Source: Neisseriales bacterium (lineage in GTDB: Bacteria > Pseudomonadota > Gammaproteobacteria > Burkholderiales > UBA11063). Taken from it: a stretch of DNA of 5,280 bases. This document shows, piece after piece, positions 1 to 5,039 of the stretch. The stretch spans positions 1-5,280 of the forward strand of contig DPRZ01000272.1 in assembly GCA_003538525.1 (NCBI GenBank), given 5' to 3'. Each line of letters begins with the position of its first letter. Positions within the stretch are counted from its first letter, which is position 1. The notes under the pieces were generated by a model, which was given only the letters and a program-made list of their open reading frames with translations, was not told the DNA's origin and searched no databases. Made by a program: the position numbers and the translations under genes.

Positions 1-26
1 ACAGATATTTATTCTATTCGAATTAA
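1..26 (+). repeat. Left arm of 26-bp perfect inverted repeat
   Basis: It begins ACAGATATTTATTC and ends CGAATTAA, and contains the palindromic core ATTCGAAT at 16-23. Every base pairs with 140-165. Pairing stops inward at base 27 (T opposite G139). The outward limit is unknown because base 1 is the window edge. Confidence 0.95.
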
Positions 27-139
27 TTGATTTGGGCTTATTTTTTTCATTAATGAGTTTTATTTATTAAAAATTAAAGGCTACGAATAGACATGAATAT
101 AAAAATAACCCAATATTGTAGCACATTTAAGCGCTAAAG

Positions 140-165
140 TTAATTCGAATAGAATAAATATCTGT
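140..165 (-). repeat. Right arm of 26-bp perfect inverted repeat
   Basis: It reads TTAATTCG through to ATATCTGT and is an exact reverse complement of 1-26. A partial third copy of its core, CGAATAG, occurs in the same orientation at 84-90 in the interior. The 73 bases from 166 to 238, up to the stop codon of fur, hold no gene and no clear GC-rich terminator. Confidence 0.95.
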
Positions 166-238
166 AGCAGTTTTTCAAAAATATGTACGTCTAGCATAAG
201 AAGGTTAAACTCTGTTTTTAGCTTGTAAATAATTTAGT

Positions 239-658
239 TTATTCAGTTTTGGTGTTGCACCTTTCGCAAATGCCGTAAATATTTAAAGTGTGGCTTAAAA
301 CTTGAAAGTTATTTAGCTTAGCAATGGTCATTTGTAAGTCCTCAATTTGTTGATTACTAAACTCAACTACTGTTGCACACTTGCTGCAAATTAAATGATC
401 ATGATGTTCTAGGCTATTATTTAGTTCATAAATAGCTTGCTCGTTGCCAAAATTATGTTTACTAATTATTTTATGTTCTTCAAAGCTAGCTAAAATACGG
501 TAAACTGTAGCAAGGCTAATTTCAATTGATTGGTTGGCTAATTGATTGACTATTTGCATTGCACCAATGTGTTTATGTTGAACAAATAGTTCTAGAATTG
601 CAAGTTTATGCGGTGTAATTTTAATTTTACACATTTTGAGTTGTTGAATGTAGTTCAT
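239..658 (-). CDS. fur: Ferric uptake regulator Fur
   Basis: Cytoplasmic metal-dependent DNA-binding regulator. With Fe(II) bound it normally represses iron-uptake genes by binding AT-rich Fur boxes as a dimer. The 139-residue protein has the usual Fur length and layout: a winged-helix N-terminal domain with the recognition-helix motif LATVYRIL (49-56), then a dimerisation/metal domain with HHDHLICSKC (85-94). Likely metal ligands by comparison with E. coli Fur are H30, E78, H85, H86, D87, H88 and H123. Two CxxC pairs, C91/C94 and C131/C134, would hold a structural zinc. The HHDHLIC stretch favours Fur over Zur or PerR. The start at 658 gives a normal-length N-terminus and follows a good ribosome site; Met9 would cut into the N-terminal helix. 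One oddity is that the usual TLPRLKIL motif reads TPHKLAIL (15-22), replacing the conserved Pro-Arg. It is divergent from bamE, a common arrangement. Identification is secure, but the regulon cannot be told from here. Confidence 0.95.
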   Translation of the reverse strand: MNYIQQLKMCKIKITPHKLAILELFVQHKHIGAMQIVNQLANQSIEISLATVYRILASFEEHKIISKHNFGNEQAIYELNNSLEHHDHLICSKCATVVEFSNQQIEDLQMTIAKLNNFQVLSHTLNIYGICERCNTKTE

Positions 659-663
659 TCGTG

Positions 664-672
664 CTTTCTTCT
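664..672 (-). promoter_or_regulatory. Ribosome binding site of fur
   Basis: On the minus strand this reads AGAAGAAAG, a purine-rich Shine-Dalgarno-like stretch ending 5 nt before the ATG at 658. It supports the first Met as the start rather than Met9. Confidence 0.5.
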
Positions 673-719
673 GTTAGTTATTAAAAAGAAGTAATATTTA
701 CGCTCTGGAAGTGCTTTAA

Positions 720-750
720 ATCATAAAAATATGAATATGCTTGTTACCAA
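720..750 (-). promoter_or_regulatory. fur: Possible fur promoter
   Basis: On the minus strand a TATGAT hexamer (725-720) makes a good -10. The best -35 match, TTGGTA (750-745), lies 19 bp away, which is longer than ideal. It would give a leader of roughly 55 nt. The candidate -35 overlaps that of the proposed bamE promoter on the other strand. No convincing Fur box was seen here, so autoregulation is not supported by the sequence alone. Confidence 0.25.
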
Positions 751-772
751 ATTAGTATTTTAAGGTTAAAAT
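744..772 (+). promoter_or_regulatory. Candidate sigma70 promoter for bamE-dapB
   Basis: TTACCA (744-749) as a 4/6 -35, a 17-bp spacer, and TAAAAT (767-772) as a 5/6 -10. Transcription would start near 779, leaving a leader of about 25 nt before the bamE start at 804. The -10 hexamer is the same as in the gsp promoter at 2029-2034. It is plausible by spacing and position, but in such AT-rich DNA chance matches are common. Confidence 0.4.
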
Positions 773-803
773 AACGCTTAAAGCAAATTTTTTGGTGTAA
801 TTA

Positions 804-1160
804 ATGAAAATCATGCGTAATAGTTTAGTAATTTGGTATTGTTTTATCACTGTTATTCTTAATGGCTGCAGTGGTGTTAAATTCTCAGAATGGCGCTTTC
901 CATATATGTACCCAGTTCAACAAGGTAATTATATAACTGAGCAACAACTGAGTCAATTAAAGGTTGGTATGACTAAGGATCAGGTTTCTTTTGTTGTTGG
1001 ACATCCAGTTACACAGTTTATGTTTAACTCACAACAATGGCAATATATGTTCCAACAGTTTAGAAATGATAAGCTAAGAAATAGTTATATTGTTAATATT
1101 AATTTTGAGAGCGATATCATGAAGTCGGTTGAATCGGCTGGACAAGTATTTATTAAGTAA
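804..1160 (+). CDS. bamE: Outer membrane assembly lipoprotein BamE (OmlA/SmpA family)
   Basis: BamE is a small lipoprotein on the periplasmic face of the outer membrane and part of the BAM complex that folds beta-barrel proteins. The 118-residue product, close to the 113 of E. coli BamE, starts with a signal peptide (basic MKIMR, then a hydrophobic core) and a lipobox LNGC, with the lipidated Cys at 22. The mature part has the family motifs QQGNY (39-43), LKVGMTKDQV (52-61) and GHP (66-68), followed by QQWQYMF. The downstream beta strands are less conserved. The ATG at 804 has only a weak GGTG upstream; the ATG at 813 (Met4) is an alternative that leaves the signal peptide intact. It is divergent from fur and has only 9 nt before dapB, so the two are surely cotranscribed. 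It has no biochemical link to dapB, and the pairing is a conserved gene order. Identification is by motif and context. Confidence 0.9.
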   Translation: MKIMRNSLVIWYCFITVILNGCSGVKFSEWRFPYMYPVQQGNYITEQQLSQLKVGMTKDQVSFVVGHPVTQFMFNSQQWQYMFQQFRNDKLRNSYIVNINFESDIMKSVESAGQVFIK

Positions 1161-1164
1161 GGGG
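1159..1164 (+). promoter_or_regulatory. Ribosome binding site of dapB
   Basis: AAGGGG lies 5 nt before the ATG at 1170 and overlaps the bamE stop codon (TAA, 1158-1160). This tight layout suggests that translation of dapB is coupled to bamE. Confidence 0.7.
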
Positions 1165-1169
1165 TAGTT

Positions 1170-1937
1170 ATGTTAAATATTGCGCTTAATGGTGCAGTGG
1201 GGCGAATGGGGCAGGAAATTTTAACTCTGATCAATGCTGCGCCAAGTGAATATCAGTTAAGCTTTGCGAAATCACAAAGTTTAGTTGATTCAGATCCGAG
1301 CATAATTACAACTTGGCCAGTAGAAAATATGGCTCAAGTAATAATTGACTTTTCTGTGCCTGAATCTTGTCTGGAAACATTAGACTGGTGCTTAATTAAT
1401 CGTGTTCCACTCGTAATTGGCACAACTGGGTTTAATGAATCGCAGTTACAACGCTTACAGGACGCGGCATTACAAATCCCTGTGCTTTTATCGCCAAATA
1501 TGAGTCTTTCGGTTAATATCATGTTTAAAGTTGCCGCCTTGGTTGCAAAATCTTTAGCCCAAGCTGAAGTTGAAATTATAGAAAGTCATCATCGCTACAA
1601 GAAAGATGCGCCTTCGGGAACTGCGTTGGGTCTAGGCAAAGCGATTGCGGCTGCGCGCGGAGTTGAATTTAGTCAAGTGGCCAAATTTGAACGTTGTGGT
1701 GTGGAAAATCAGGTTCGTAAGCCCGAAGAAATTGGCTTTGCTGTAGTGCGTGGTGGTGATATTATTGGCAAGCATACTGCGCTTTTTATTAATGATGGTG
1801 AAGAGTTAAGTTTGACTAGTGAAATTACTAATCGGCGCAGTTTTGCGGCAGGTGCATTATTAGCCGCTAAATTTTTGTTCGCTCAACCAGTAGGTTTTTA
1901 TTCGATGTATGATGTATTAGGTTTAAGTACGATTTAA
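1170..1937 (+). CDS. dapB: 4-hydroxy-tetrahydrodipicolinate reductase DapB
   Basis: Cytoplasmic enzyme that reduces the DapA product with NAD(P)H to tetrahydrodipicolinate, in the pathway to diaminopimelate (peptidoglycan) and lysine. The N-terminal Rossmann domain carries GAVGRMG (8-14) and IGTTGF (83-88). The substrate domain holds the signature ESHHRYKKDAPSGTAL (138-153), with catalytic H140 and K144 by analogy to E. coli H159 and K163. Further matches are VRGGDIIGKHT (193-203), the NRRSFAAGAL region, and a C-terminal YDVLGL. At 255 residues it is about 15-18 shorter than the enterobacterial enzyme. The missing part is the loop after the second beta strand (around 34-50), where family members usually have a Gly-rich stretch. 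The position of E. coli E38 appears to be Ser35, preceded by Lys34, so NADPH may be preferred over NADH; this rests on hand alignment. All catalytic motifs are intact. It is the last gene of the bamE-dapB pair. Confidence 0.97.
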   Translation: MLNIALNGAVGRMGQEILTLINAAPSEYQLSFAKSQSLVDSDPSIITTWPVENMAQVIIDFSVPESCLETLDWCLINRVPLVIGTTGFNESQLQRLQDAALQIPVLLSPNMSLSVNIMFKVAALVAKSLAQAEVEIIESHHRYKKDAPSGTALGLGKAIAAARGVEFSQVAKFERCGVENQVRKPEEIGFAVVRGGDIIGKHTALFINDGEELSLTSEITNRRSFAAGALLAAKFLFAQPVGFYSMYDVLGLSTI

Positions 1938-1997
1938 ACTTAAATGTTTTAGTTGCAATTGACGATTATTTTCACTAAAAAGCCAATGGCTATGCGG

Positions 1998-2020
1998 TTT
2001 AATCTTTGGCAAAGATTAAA
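1998..2020. repeat. Perfect palindrome overlapping the gsp promoter -35
   Basis: The arms TTTAATCTTT (1998-2007) and AAAGATTAAA (2011-2020) are perfectly complementary around a 3-nt GGC centre. The -35 hexamer TTGGCA (2006-2011) sits on the dyad centre. As a hairpin it is not followed by a T-run on either strand, so it is a poor intrinsic terminator. A dyad over a -35 box is what an operator for a dimeric regulator looks like. The symmetry is certain; the operator role is inferred. Confidence 0.6.
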
Positions 2021-2034
2021 AGTTGTGATAAAAT
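2006..2034 (+). promoter_or_regulatory. Sigma70-type extended -10 promoter of the gsp operon
   Basis: TTGGCA (2006-2011, 5/6), a 17-bp spacer, then TAAAAT (2029-2034, 5/6). A TG at 2026-2027 sits one base before the -10, which makes an extended -10. The predicted start is near 2041, giving a leader of about 44 nt rich in T before the gspG start at 2085. This is the best promoter match in the window. It is placed where a promoter is needed, since dapB ends at 1937 and no strong terminator lies between. Confidence 0.7.
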
Positions 2035-2063
2035 CCGTTATTATTTTATTTTAACGATTTTAT
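2028..2063 (+). terminator. AT-rich imperfect inverted repeat; possible weak terminator for bamE-dapB
   Basis: Bases 2028-2040 pair with 2052-2063 over 12 bp with a single bulged C (2035 or 2036), around an 11-nt T-rich loop (2041-2051). The stem is followed by TTATTTTT (2063-2070), as in an intrinsic terminator, but it has few G-C pairs and would be weak. Only transcripts coming from dapB would contain both arms, because the gsp start is predicted near 2041. It could therefore stop read-through without affecting gsp mRNA. Alternatively it is an operator, since its left arm covers the -10 box. Confidence 0.35.
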
Positions 2064-2084
2064 TTATTTTTAAAAGGGCGTCTT

Positions 2085-2519
2085 ATGCAAGTTATGCAAA
2101 GAAAAAGATCCGGGTTTACTTTGATTGAAATCATGGTAGTGATTGTGATTATGGGTATTATGGCCGCATTGGTTGTGCCTCGTGTCATGGGTAGCACCGA
2201 TGATGCGCGTAAAGCTGCAGCTCTAGCCGATGTGAAGAACATTAAAACCGCATTAGATTTATACAAACTGGATAATACTCGTTATCCAACTCAACAACAG
2301 GGGTTAACTGCATTGGTAACTAAGCCATCAATTGCACCAATTCCACAAAATTTCAAACCTAATGGTTATTTGGATAAATTGCCACAAGACCCATGGGGTA
2401 ATGATTACCAATACCAAAATCCAGGTAAACATGGTGAAATTGATGTCTATAGCTATGGTCAAGATGGAGCAACTTCATCGGGTGATAATGGTGCGAGTGT
2501 AGTTGGTAACTGGCAATAA
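2085..2519 (+). CDS. gspG: Type II secretion major pseudopilin GspG
   Basis: Major subunit of the T2SS pseudopilus, the periplasmic fibre thought to push folded exoproteins through the outer-membrane secretin. The 144-residue precursor has a short basic leader (10 residues) and the cleavage site G10^FTLIE with Glu at +5 (E15). The hydrophobic helix of about 20 residues is followed by the GspG signatures RYPTQQQGL (66-74), YLDKLPQDPWGNDYQY (95-110), and a C-terminal YSYGQDG...GNW. Conserved Asp residues there (D120, D127, D134) are in the region that binds calcium in known GspG. Maturation needs the prepilin peptidase GspO/PilD, not present here. The start at 2085 has a Shine-Dalgarno AAAAGGG (2072-2078) 6 nt upstream; Met4 at 2094 is less well placed. 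It is the first gene of the operon, directly behind its own promoter, and is separated from gspH by 57 nt. Length and motifs separate it from type IV pilins. Confidence 0.97.
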   Translation: MQVMQRKRSGFTLIEIMVVIVIMGIMAALVVPRVMGSTDDARKAAALADVKNIKTALDLYKLDNTRYPTQQQGLTALVTKPSIAPIPQNFKPNGYLDKLPQDPWGNDYQYQNPGKHGEIDVYSYGQDGATSSGDNGASVVGNWQ

Positions 2520-2576
2520 TAGTTAGTTAGCTGCTTTGGACACCAATAATTTGAATGCTGTTTATTAAAGAGTTTT

Positions 2577-3035
2577 ATGCGCACAAAAGGCTTTACCCTA
2601 ATTGAAATCATGATAGTTTTAGTTATAATGGGGGTAATGTCAGCAGTTGCAACTATTAGTATTACGGCGCCAAGTTATTCACGCTTTTTGGCCAGTGCAG
2701 AAAAATTAACTGCAACCTTCTCTATTTTATCGGATGATGCGATTTACACCAGTAGTGTAATCGCATGTTCGCTTGGTAGTGGTAATATTACCTGTAGCCG
2801 TTATCGTGATGGCGAGTGGGAAGATTTAGACCTAAAAAAATTACTCTCGTGGAGTTGGCCATCGGGTTTGGTGGTTAAACAGGTGTTGATTAACGGTAAT
2901 CCGATAAAGGAAAAGCAACAAATTAAATTTTTGCCCAGCGGGGATAATGATAGTTTATCGGTGGAAGTTAGCAATGGCGAATTTAGTTCGTGGATTGATA
3001 GTGATCTAGCTGGTCGGTATAAGGTTTCAAATTAA
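2577..3035 (+). CDS. gspH: Type II secretion minor pseudopilin GspH
   Basis: Minor pseudopilin of the T2SS fibre, thought to join the GspI-J-K tip complex to the GspG shaft. The 152-residue precursor has a 5-residue leader MRTKG, the cleavage site G5^FTLIE with Glu at +5 (E10), and a hydrophobic helix to about residue 29. The C-terminal domain contains IKFLPSGDNDSLSVEV (116-131), matching the F-x-PSG motif of the GspH family, whereas the rest is variable as usual. Two cysteines, C64 and C73, flank a short Gly-rich turn and could form a disulfide in the periplasm. A ribosome site AAAGAG (2567-2572) precedes the start by 4 nt. The stop overlaps the gspI start by one base (TAATG). The assignment rests on operon order and the PSG motif; the family is poorly conserved in sequence. 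Confidence 0.88.
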   Translation: MRTKGFTLIEIMIVLVIMGVMSAVATISITAPSYSRFLASAEKLTATFSILSDDAIYTSSVIACSLGSGNITCSRYRDGEWEDLDLKKLLSWSWPSGLVVKQVLINGNPIKEKQQIKFLPSGDNDSLSVEVSNGEFSSWIDSDLAGRYKVSN

Positions 3036-3400
3036 TGTTGCAACGTAAAGGATTTACACTTATTGAGTGTTTAGTTGCATTATTTATCGTAACTATTGTT
3101 TTAGCTTCAGCTTCACGTGCAATTGGTTTAATTATTAGTGATGTGCATGATACATTTGTGCGTGAAGTCGCTACGTGGGTTGCGGAAAATGAGTATAATT
3201 TGTATTTTGTTAATGAAGAATATCCTGATGTAGGCACCGTCAAAAAGAAGCTTAGCTTGGCAAAAATAGATTTTAATGTTGTAGAAACCGTTAGTAATAC
3301 CCCAAATCCATATTTTAGAAAAATTGATATTGCGATTAGTGAGCAAAATACGCCTGATTATGTTATTTTTAAAACCGTTGTGTATGTTGCGCAGTATTAG
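3035..3400 (+). CDS. gspI: Type II secretion minor pseudopilin GspI
   Basis: Minor pseudopilin that nucleates the tip complex with GspJ and GspK. The 121-residue precursor is the usual GspI size. It has a 6-residue leader MLQRKG, cleavage at G6^FTLIE with Glu at +5 (E11), and then CLVALFIV, typical of GspI, which often reads E-V-L-V-A-L. The WVAENEYN stretch (48-55) corresponds to the conserved W-x-A-x-N segment. NPYFRKIDIAI, near residues 91-101, corresponds to the family's late NP-x-x-R strand. The start overlaps the gspH stop in TAATG, and an AAGG at 3021-3024 may help initiation. Translational coupling with gspH is likely. Its order between gspH and gspJ agrees with almost all T2SS operons. 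Confidence 0.92.
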   Translation: MLQRKGFTLIECLVALFIVTIVLASASRAIGLIISDVHDTFVREVATWVAENEYNLYFVNEEYPDVGTVKKKLSLAKIDFNVVETVSNTPNPYFRKIDIAISEQNTPDYVIFKTVVYVAQY

Positions 3401-3402
3401 TT

Positions 3403-4014
3403 ATGAGCAAATATAATAACAAGCACCAAGGTTTTACATTAATTGAAATTATGATTTCGGTTATTATTTTTGCAATTATCTCGGTAATTTCCTATCGAAT
3501 TATTACCAGTTTGATTAACACCAAGCAAATCGCTGGTGGGGCTCAAGAAAAGTGGGGTAATTTATCCTTAATTAATTCAAATATGGGAACTAATTGGAAT
3601 CGTTCAATACCACTGGTTGTGCGTGATGGAAATGGTGCCATATTGCCTGCGTTGCAAGGTAAACCTAAATTAAGCAGCAACTATGATTCACAGTTAGAGT
3701 TAACCATAAGTGGTTATATTGGTGATGATGTATATGGTACAACCCCACCTAAACGCATAGGTTATCGTTTTAATCAAGGTAGCTTATATTTGGTTACTTG
3801 GCCAGTGCTTAACCGTGTTTTGACCACAGTTCCCCAAATTGACTTATTAATTGATAATGTGCAAACATTTAGTGTCTTATATTTGTATCAGGATAAACAA
3901 TGGCATGATAGTTGGCCACCTGAGGGAGGTGATCCAACGGTTTTGCCACGGGCGGTAAAGTTGCAGTACCAACTAAAATCAGGTGAGAGTGTTGAACGTG
4001 TGAAAGAATTATGA
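3403..4014 (+). CDS. gspJ: Type II secretion minor pseudopilin GspJ
   Basis: Minor pseudopilin of the tip complex with GspI and GspK. The 203-residue precursor is of typical length, with a 10-residue basic leader, cleavage at G10^FTLIE with Glu at +5 (E15), and a hydrophobic helix MISVIIFAIISVISY. The periplasmic domain shows GspJ hallmarks: RIGYRFNQGSLYLVTWPVLNR (roughly 117-137), a FSVLYLYQDKQWHDSWPP block (roughly 155-172), and LPRAVKLQY near the C-terminus. It starts 2 nt after the gspI stop without a clear Shine-Dalgarno, so it probably depends on ribosomes finishing gspI. It overlaps gspK by 4 nt (ATGA). No broken or missing part was seen. Confidence 0.94.
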   Translation: MSKYNNKHQGFTLIEIMISVIIFAIISVISYRIITSLINTKQIAGGAQEKWGNLSLINSNMGTNWNRSIPLVVRDGNGAILPALQGKPKLSSNYDSQLELTISGYIGDDVYGTTPPKRIGYRFNQGSLYLVTWPVLNRVLTTVPQIDLLIDNVQTFSVLYLYQDKQWHDSWPPEGGDPTVLPRAVKLQYQLKSGESVERVKEL

Positions 4015-5039
4015 TGTCGATGCACAAAAGATCTGGCGCGGCACTCATTACCGTAATGGTGGTGGTTTTTATTGTAATGGCAATTATTGCTAATTTGAGT
4101 GTTACGGATTTTAGAGTAATTAAGCGCTTGAGTAATCGTCAACAAATTGAACAAGCTTCAACTATGGCGTTGAGTGCAGTTGCATTTGGGAGGGCTGGGC
4201 TTGGTACCAGTGGTGCAACTTCTGGCTTTGATAGCCTGAATGATGTTTGGGCACAGCCAATTCCTAAAACCAAGTTGTTAGAAGAAACCTATATGAGTGG
4301 TTATATAATTGATGAGCAAAGTAAGTTTAACATCAATGATTTAGTAACTACCAATGGACAAGTAAATCAAGTGGTTTTAACTCAGTTTACGAGCTTATTA
4401 AGTAATATAAATTTACCCCAAAGTATGGCGGCAAATATTGCGTCCTATATGGCGGCGCCACAATATCAATCGGATATAATGCAGCAATACACACAGGGCA
4501 AACCGGCGTATCGCCCAGCAGGAAGACCATTGTTGGATTTATCTGAATTAATTTTGGTTAAAGGAATAACTCCGCCGATGGTTCTTAAAATGGCTCAGTA
4601 CGTGACCGCTATTCCTGTCAATGGCGCTGGATTGATGAATGAAAGTGCTAACGAAAGTAGCCCTCAACCTCCAGTTCCAGCAGCTAATCAAGCACAAGGT
4701 AGTGGCATGACGGTAAATGTAAATACAGCCTCAGCTGAGGTGATTGCGGCAAAAAGTGGGATTCAACTCCCTGTTGCGCAGCGTTTATTAAGTTACCGTG
4801 CGACCAATGCATTTGAGAGTACTGGACAAATTAAAACATTTTTAACCCAAAATGGCGTTCAAGATAAGCAAGCGAATGGAACTCCTTTAAATCTGGCTGG
4901 ACTGGGAACGACCTCAAGTTATTTTACCATCCACGTGCAAATTGATGTTCATGAGGATCAATTTCGTTGGATCGCATTAGTTTTTCGGCAAAATCGTAGT
5001 GGCCAATGGCCGCAAATTTTATGGCAACATCCAGAATGA
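4011..5039 (+). CDS. gspK: Type II secretion minor pseudopilin GspK
   Basis: Large minor pseudopilin that caps the pseudopilus. The 342-residue length is typical and far above that of other pseudopilins, because an alpha-helical domain is inserted in the fold. The leader MMSMHKRSG is followed by A10 and the hydrophobic helix ALITVMVVVFIVMAIIA. Position +5 is Thr14 rather than Glu, as expected for GspK, which lacks the conserved Glu. Family motifs are a Q-x-x-x-A-x-x-x-A stretch (about 48-56), the YIIDEQSKFNINDL block (98-111), RPLLDLSELILVKGI (172-186), and VNVNTASAEVIAAKSGI (235-251) with LPVAQRLLSYR. A low-complexity Pro/Gln/Ser/Ala stretch (about 209-232) looks like a flexible linker. The start at 4011 overlaps the gspJ stop as ATGA. 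ATGs at 4014 and 4020 are alternatives that would only shorten the leader. The stop overlaps gspL as ATGA. Confidence 0.95.
   Translation: MMSMHKRSGAALITVMVVVFIVMAIIANLSVTDFRVIKRLSNRQQIEQASTMALSAVAFGRAGLGTSGATSGFDSLNDVWAQPIPKTKLLEETYMSGYIIDEQSKFNINDLVTTNGQVNQVVLTQFTSLLSNINLPQSMAANIASYMAAPQYQSDIMQQYTQGKPAYRPAGRPLLDLSELILVKGITPPMVLKMAQYVTAIPVNGAGLMNESANESSPQPPVPAANQAQGSGMTVNVNTASAEVIAAKSGIQLPVAQRLLSYRATNAFESTGQIKTFLTQNGVQDKQANGTPLNLAGLGTTSSYFTIHVQIDVHEDQFRWIALVFRQNRSGQWPQILWQHPE

Larger units (their letters stand above)
1..165. mobile_element. Putative MITE-like element or large hairpin with 26-bp terminal inverted repeats
   Basis: Bases 1-26 are an exact reverse complement of 140-165, so a segment of at least 165 bp is bounded by perfect 26-bp arms. 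Inside, 32-45 (TTGGGcTTATTTTT) pairs with 101-113 (AAAAATAACCCAA) with one bulged C at 37, giving a nested stem. A smaller near-palindrome, TTTA-a-GCGC-TAAA, lies at 126-138. No coding frame of useful length lies within it. Perfect long terminal repeats around a short non-coding AT-rich body are what is seen in miniature inverted-repeat transposable elements. The position just behind fur also fits a structured intergenic repeat or transcription stop. The window starts exactly at the left arm, so the arm may extend further left and a target-site duplication cannot be checked. The inverted repeat is certain; its mobile nature is inference. Confidence 0.5.

Noticed and set aside
1..165. Integron attC site or dif-like recombination site
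   Set aside because: No GTTRRRY/RYYYAAC core pair, and the arms are perfect over 26 bp rather than the imperfect folded stem of attC; no XerC/XerD-type 11-6-11 layout was seen.
1960..1976. Possible Fur box in GACGATTATTTTC before the gsp promoter
   Set aside because: It does not resemble repeated GATAAT units closely enough; chance matches are likely in AT-rich DNA.
1981..1991. Small hairpin AGCC-AAT-GGCT behind dapB
   Set aside because: Only a 4-bp stem without a T-run after it; too weak to call a terminator.
2510..2530. Short tandem TAGT/TAGTTAG repeat after the gspG stop
   Set aside because: Only two to three imperfect units; no evidence of a functional or phase-variable repeat.
2085..4014. 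Type IV pilus minor pilin cluster as an alternative identity
   Set aside because: The GspG C-terminal pattern (DPWGN, SYGQDG, GNW), the large GspK lacking Glu+5, and GspL following are specific to type II secretion.
3888..4154. Minus-strand open frame of 88 codons across the gspJ/gspK junction, and similar frames at 1334-1522, 2060-2266, 2983-3243 and 3128-3346
   Set aside because: They lie opposite well-supported genes, have no recognisable motif or ribosome site, and are best explained as chance open frames.
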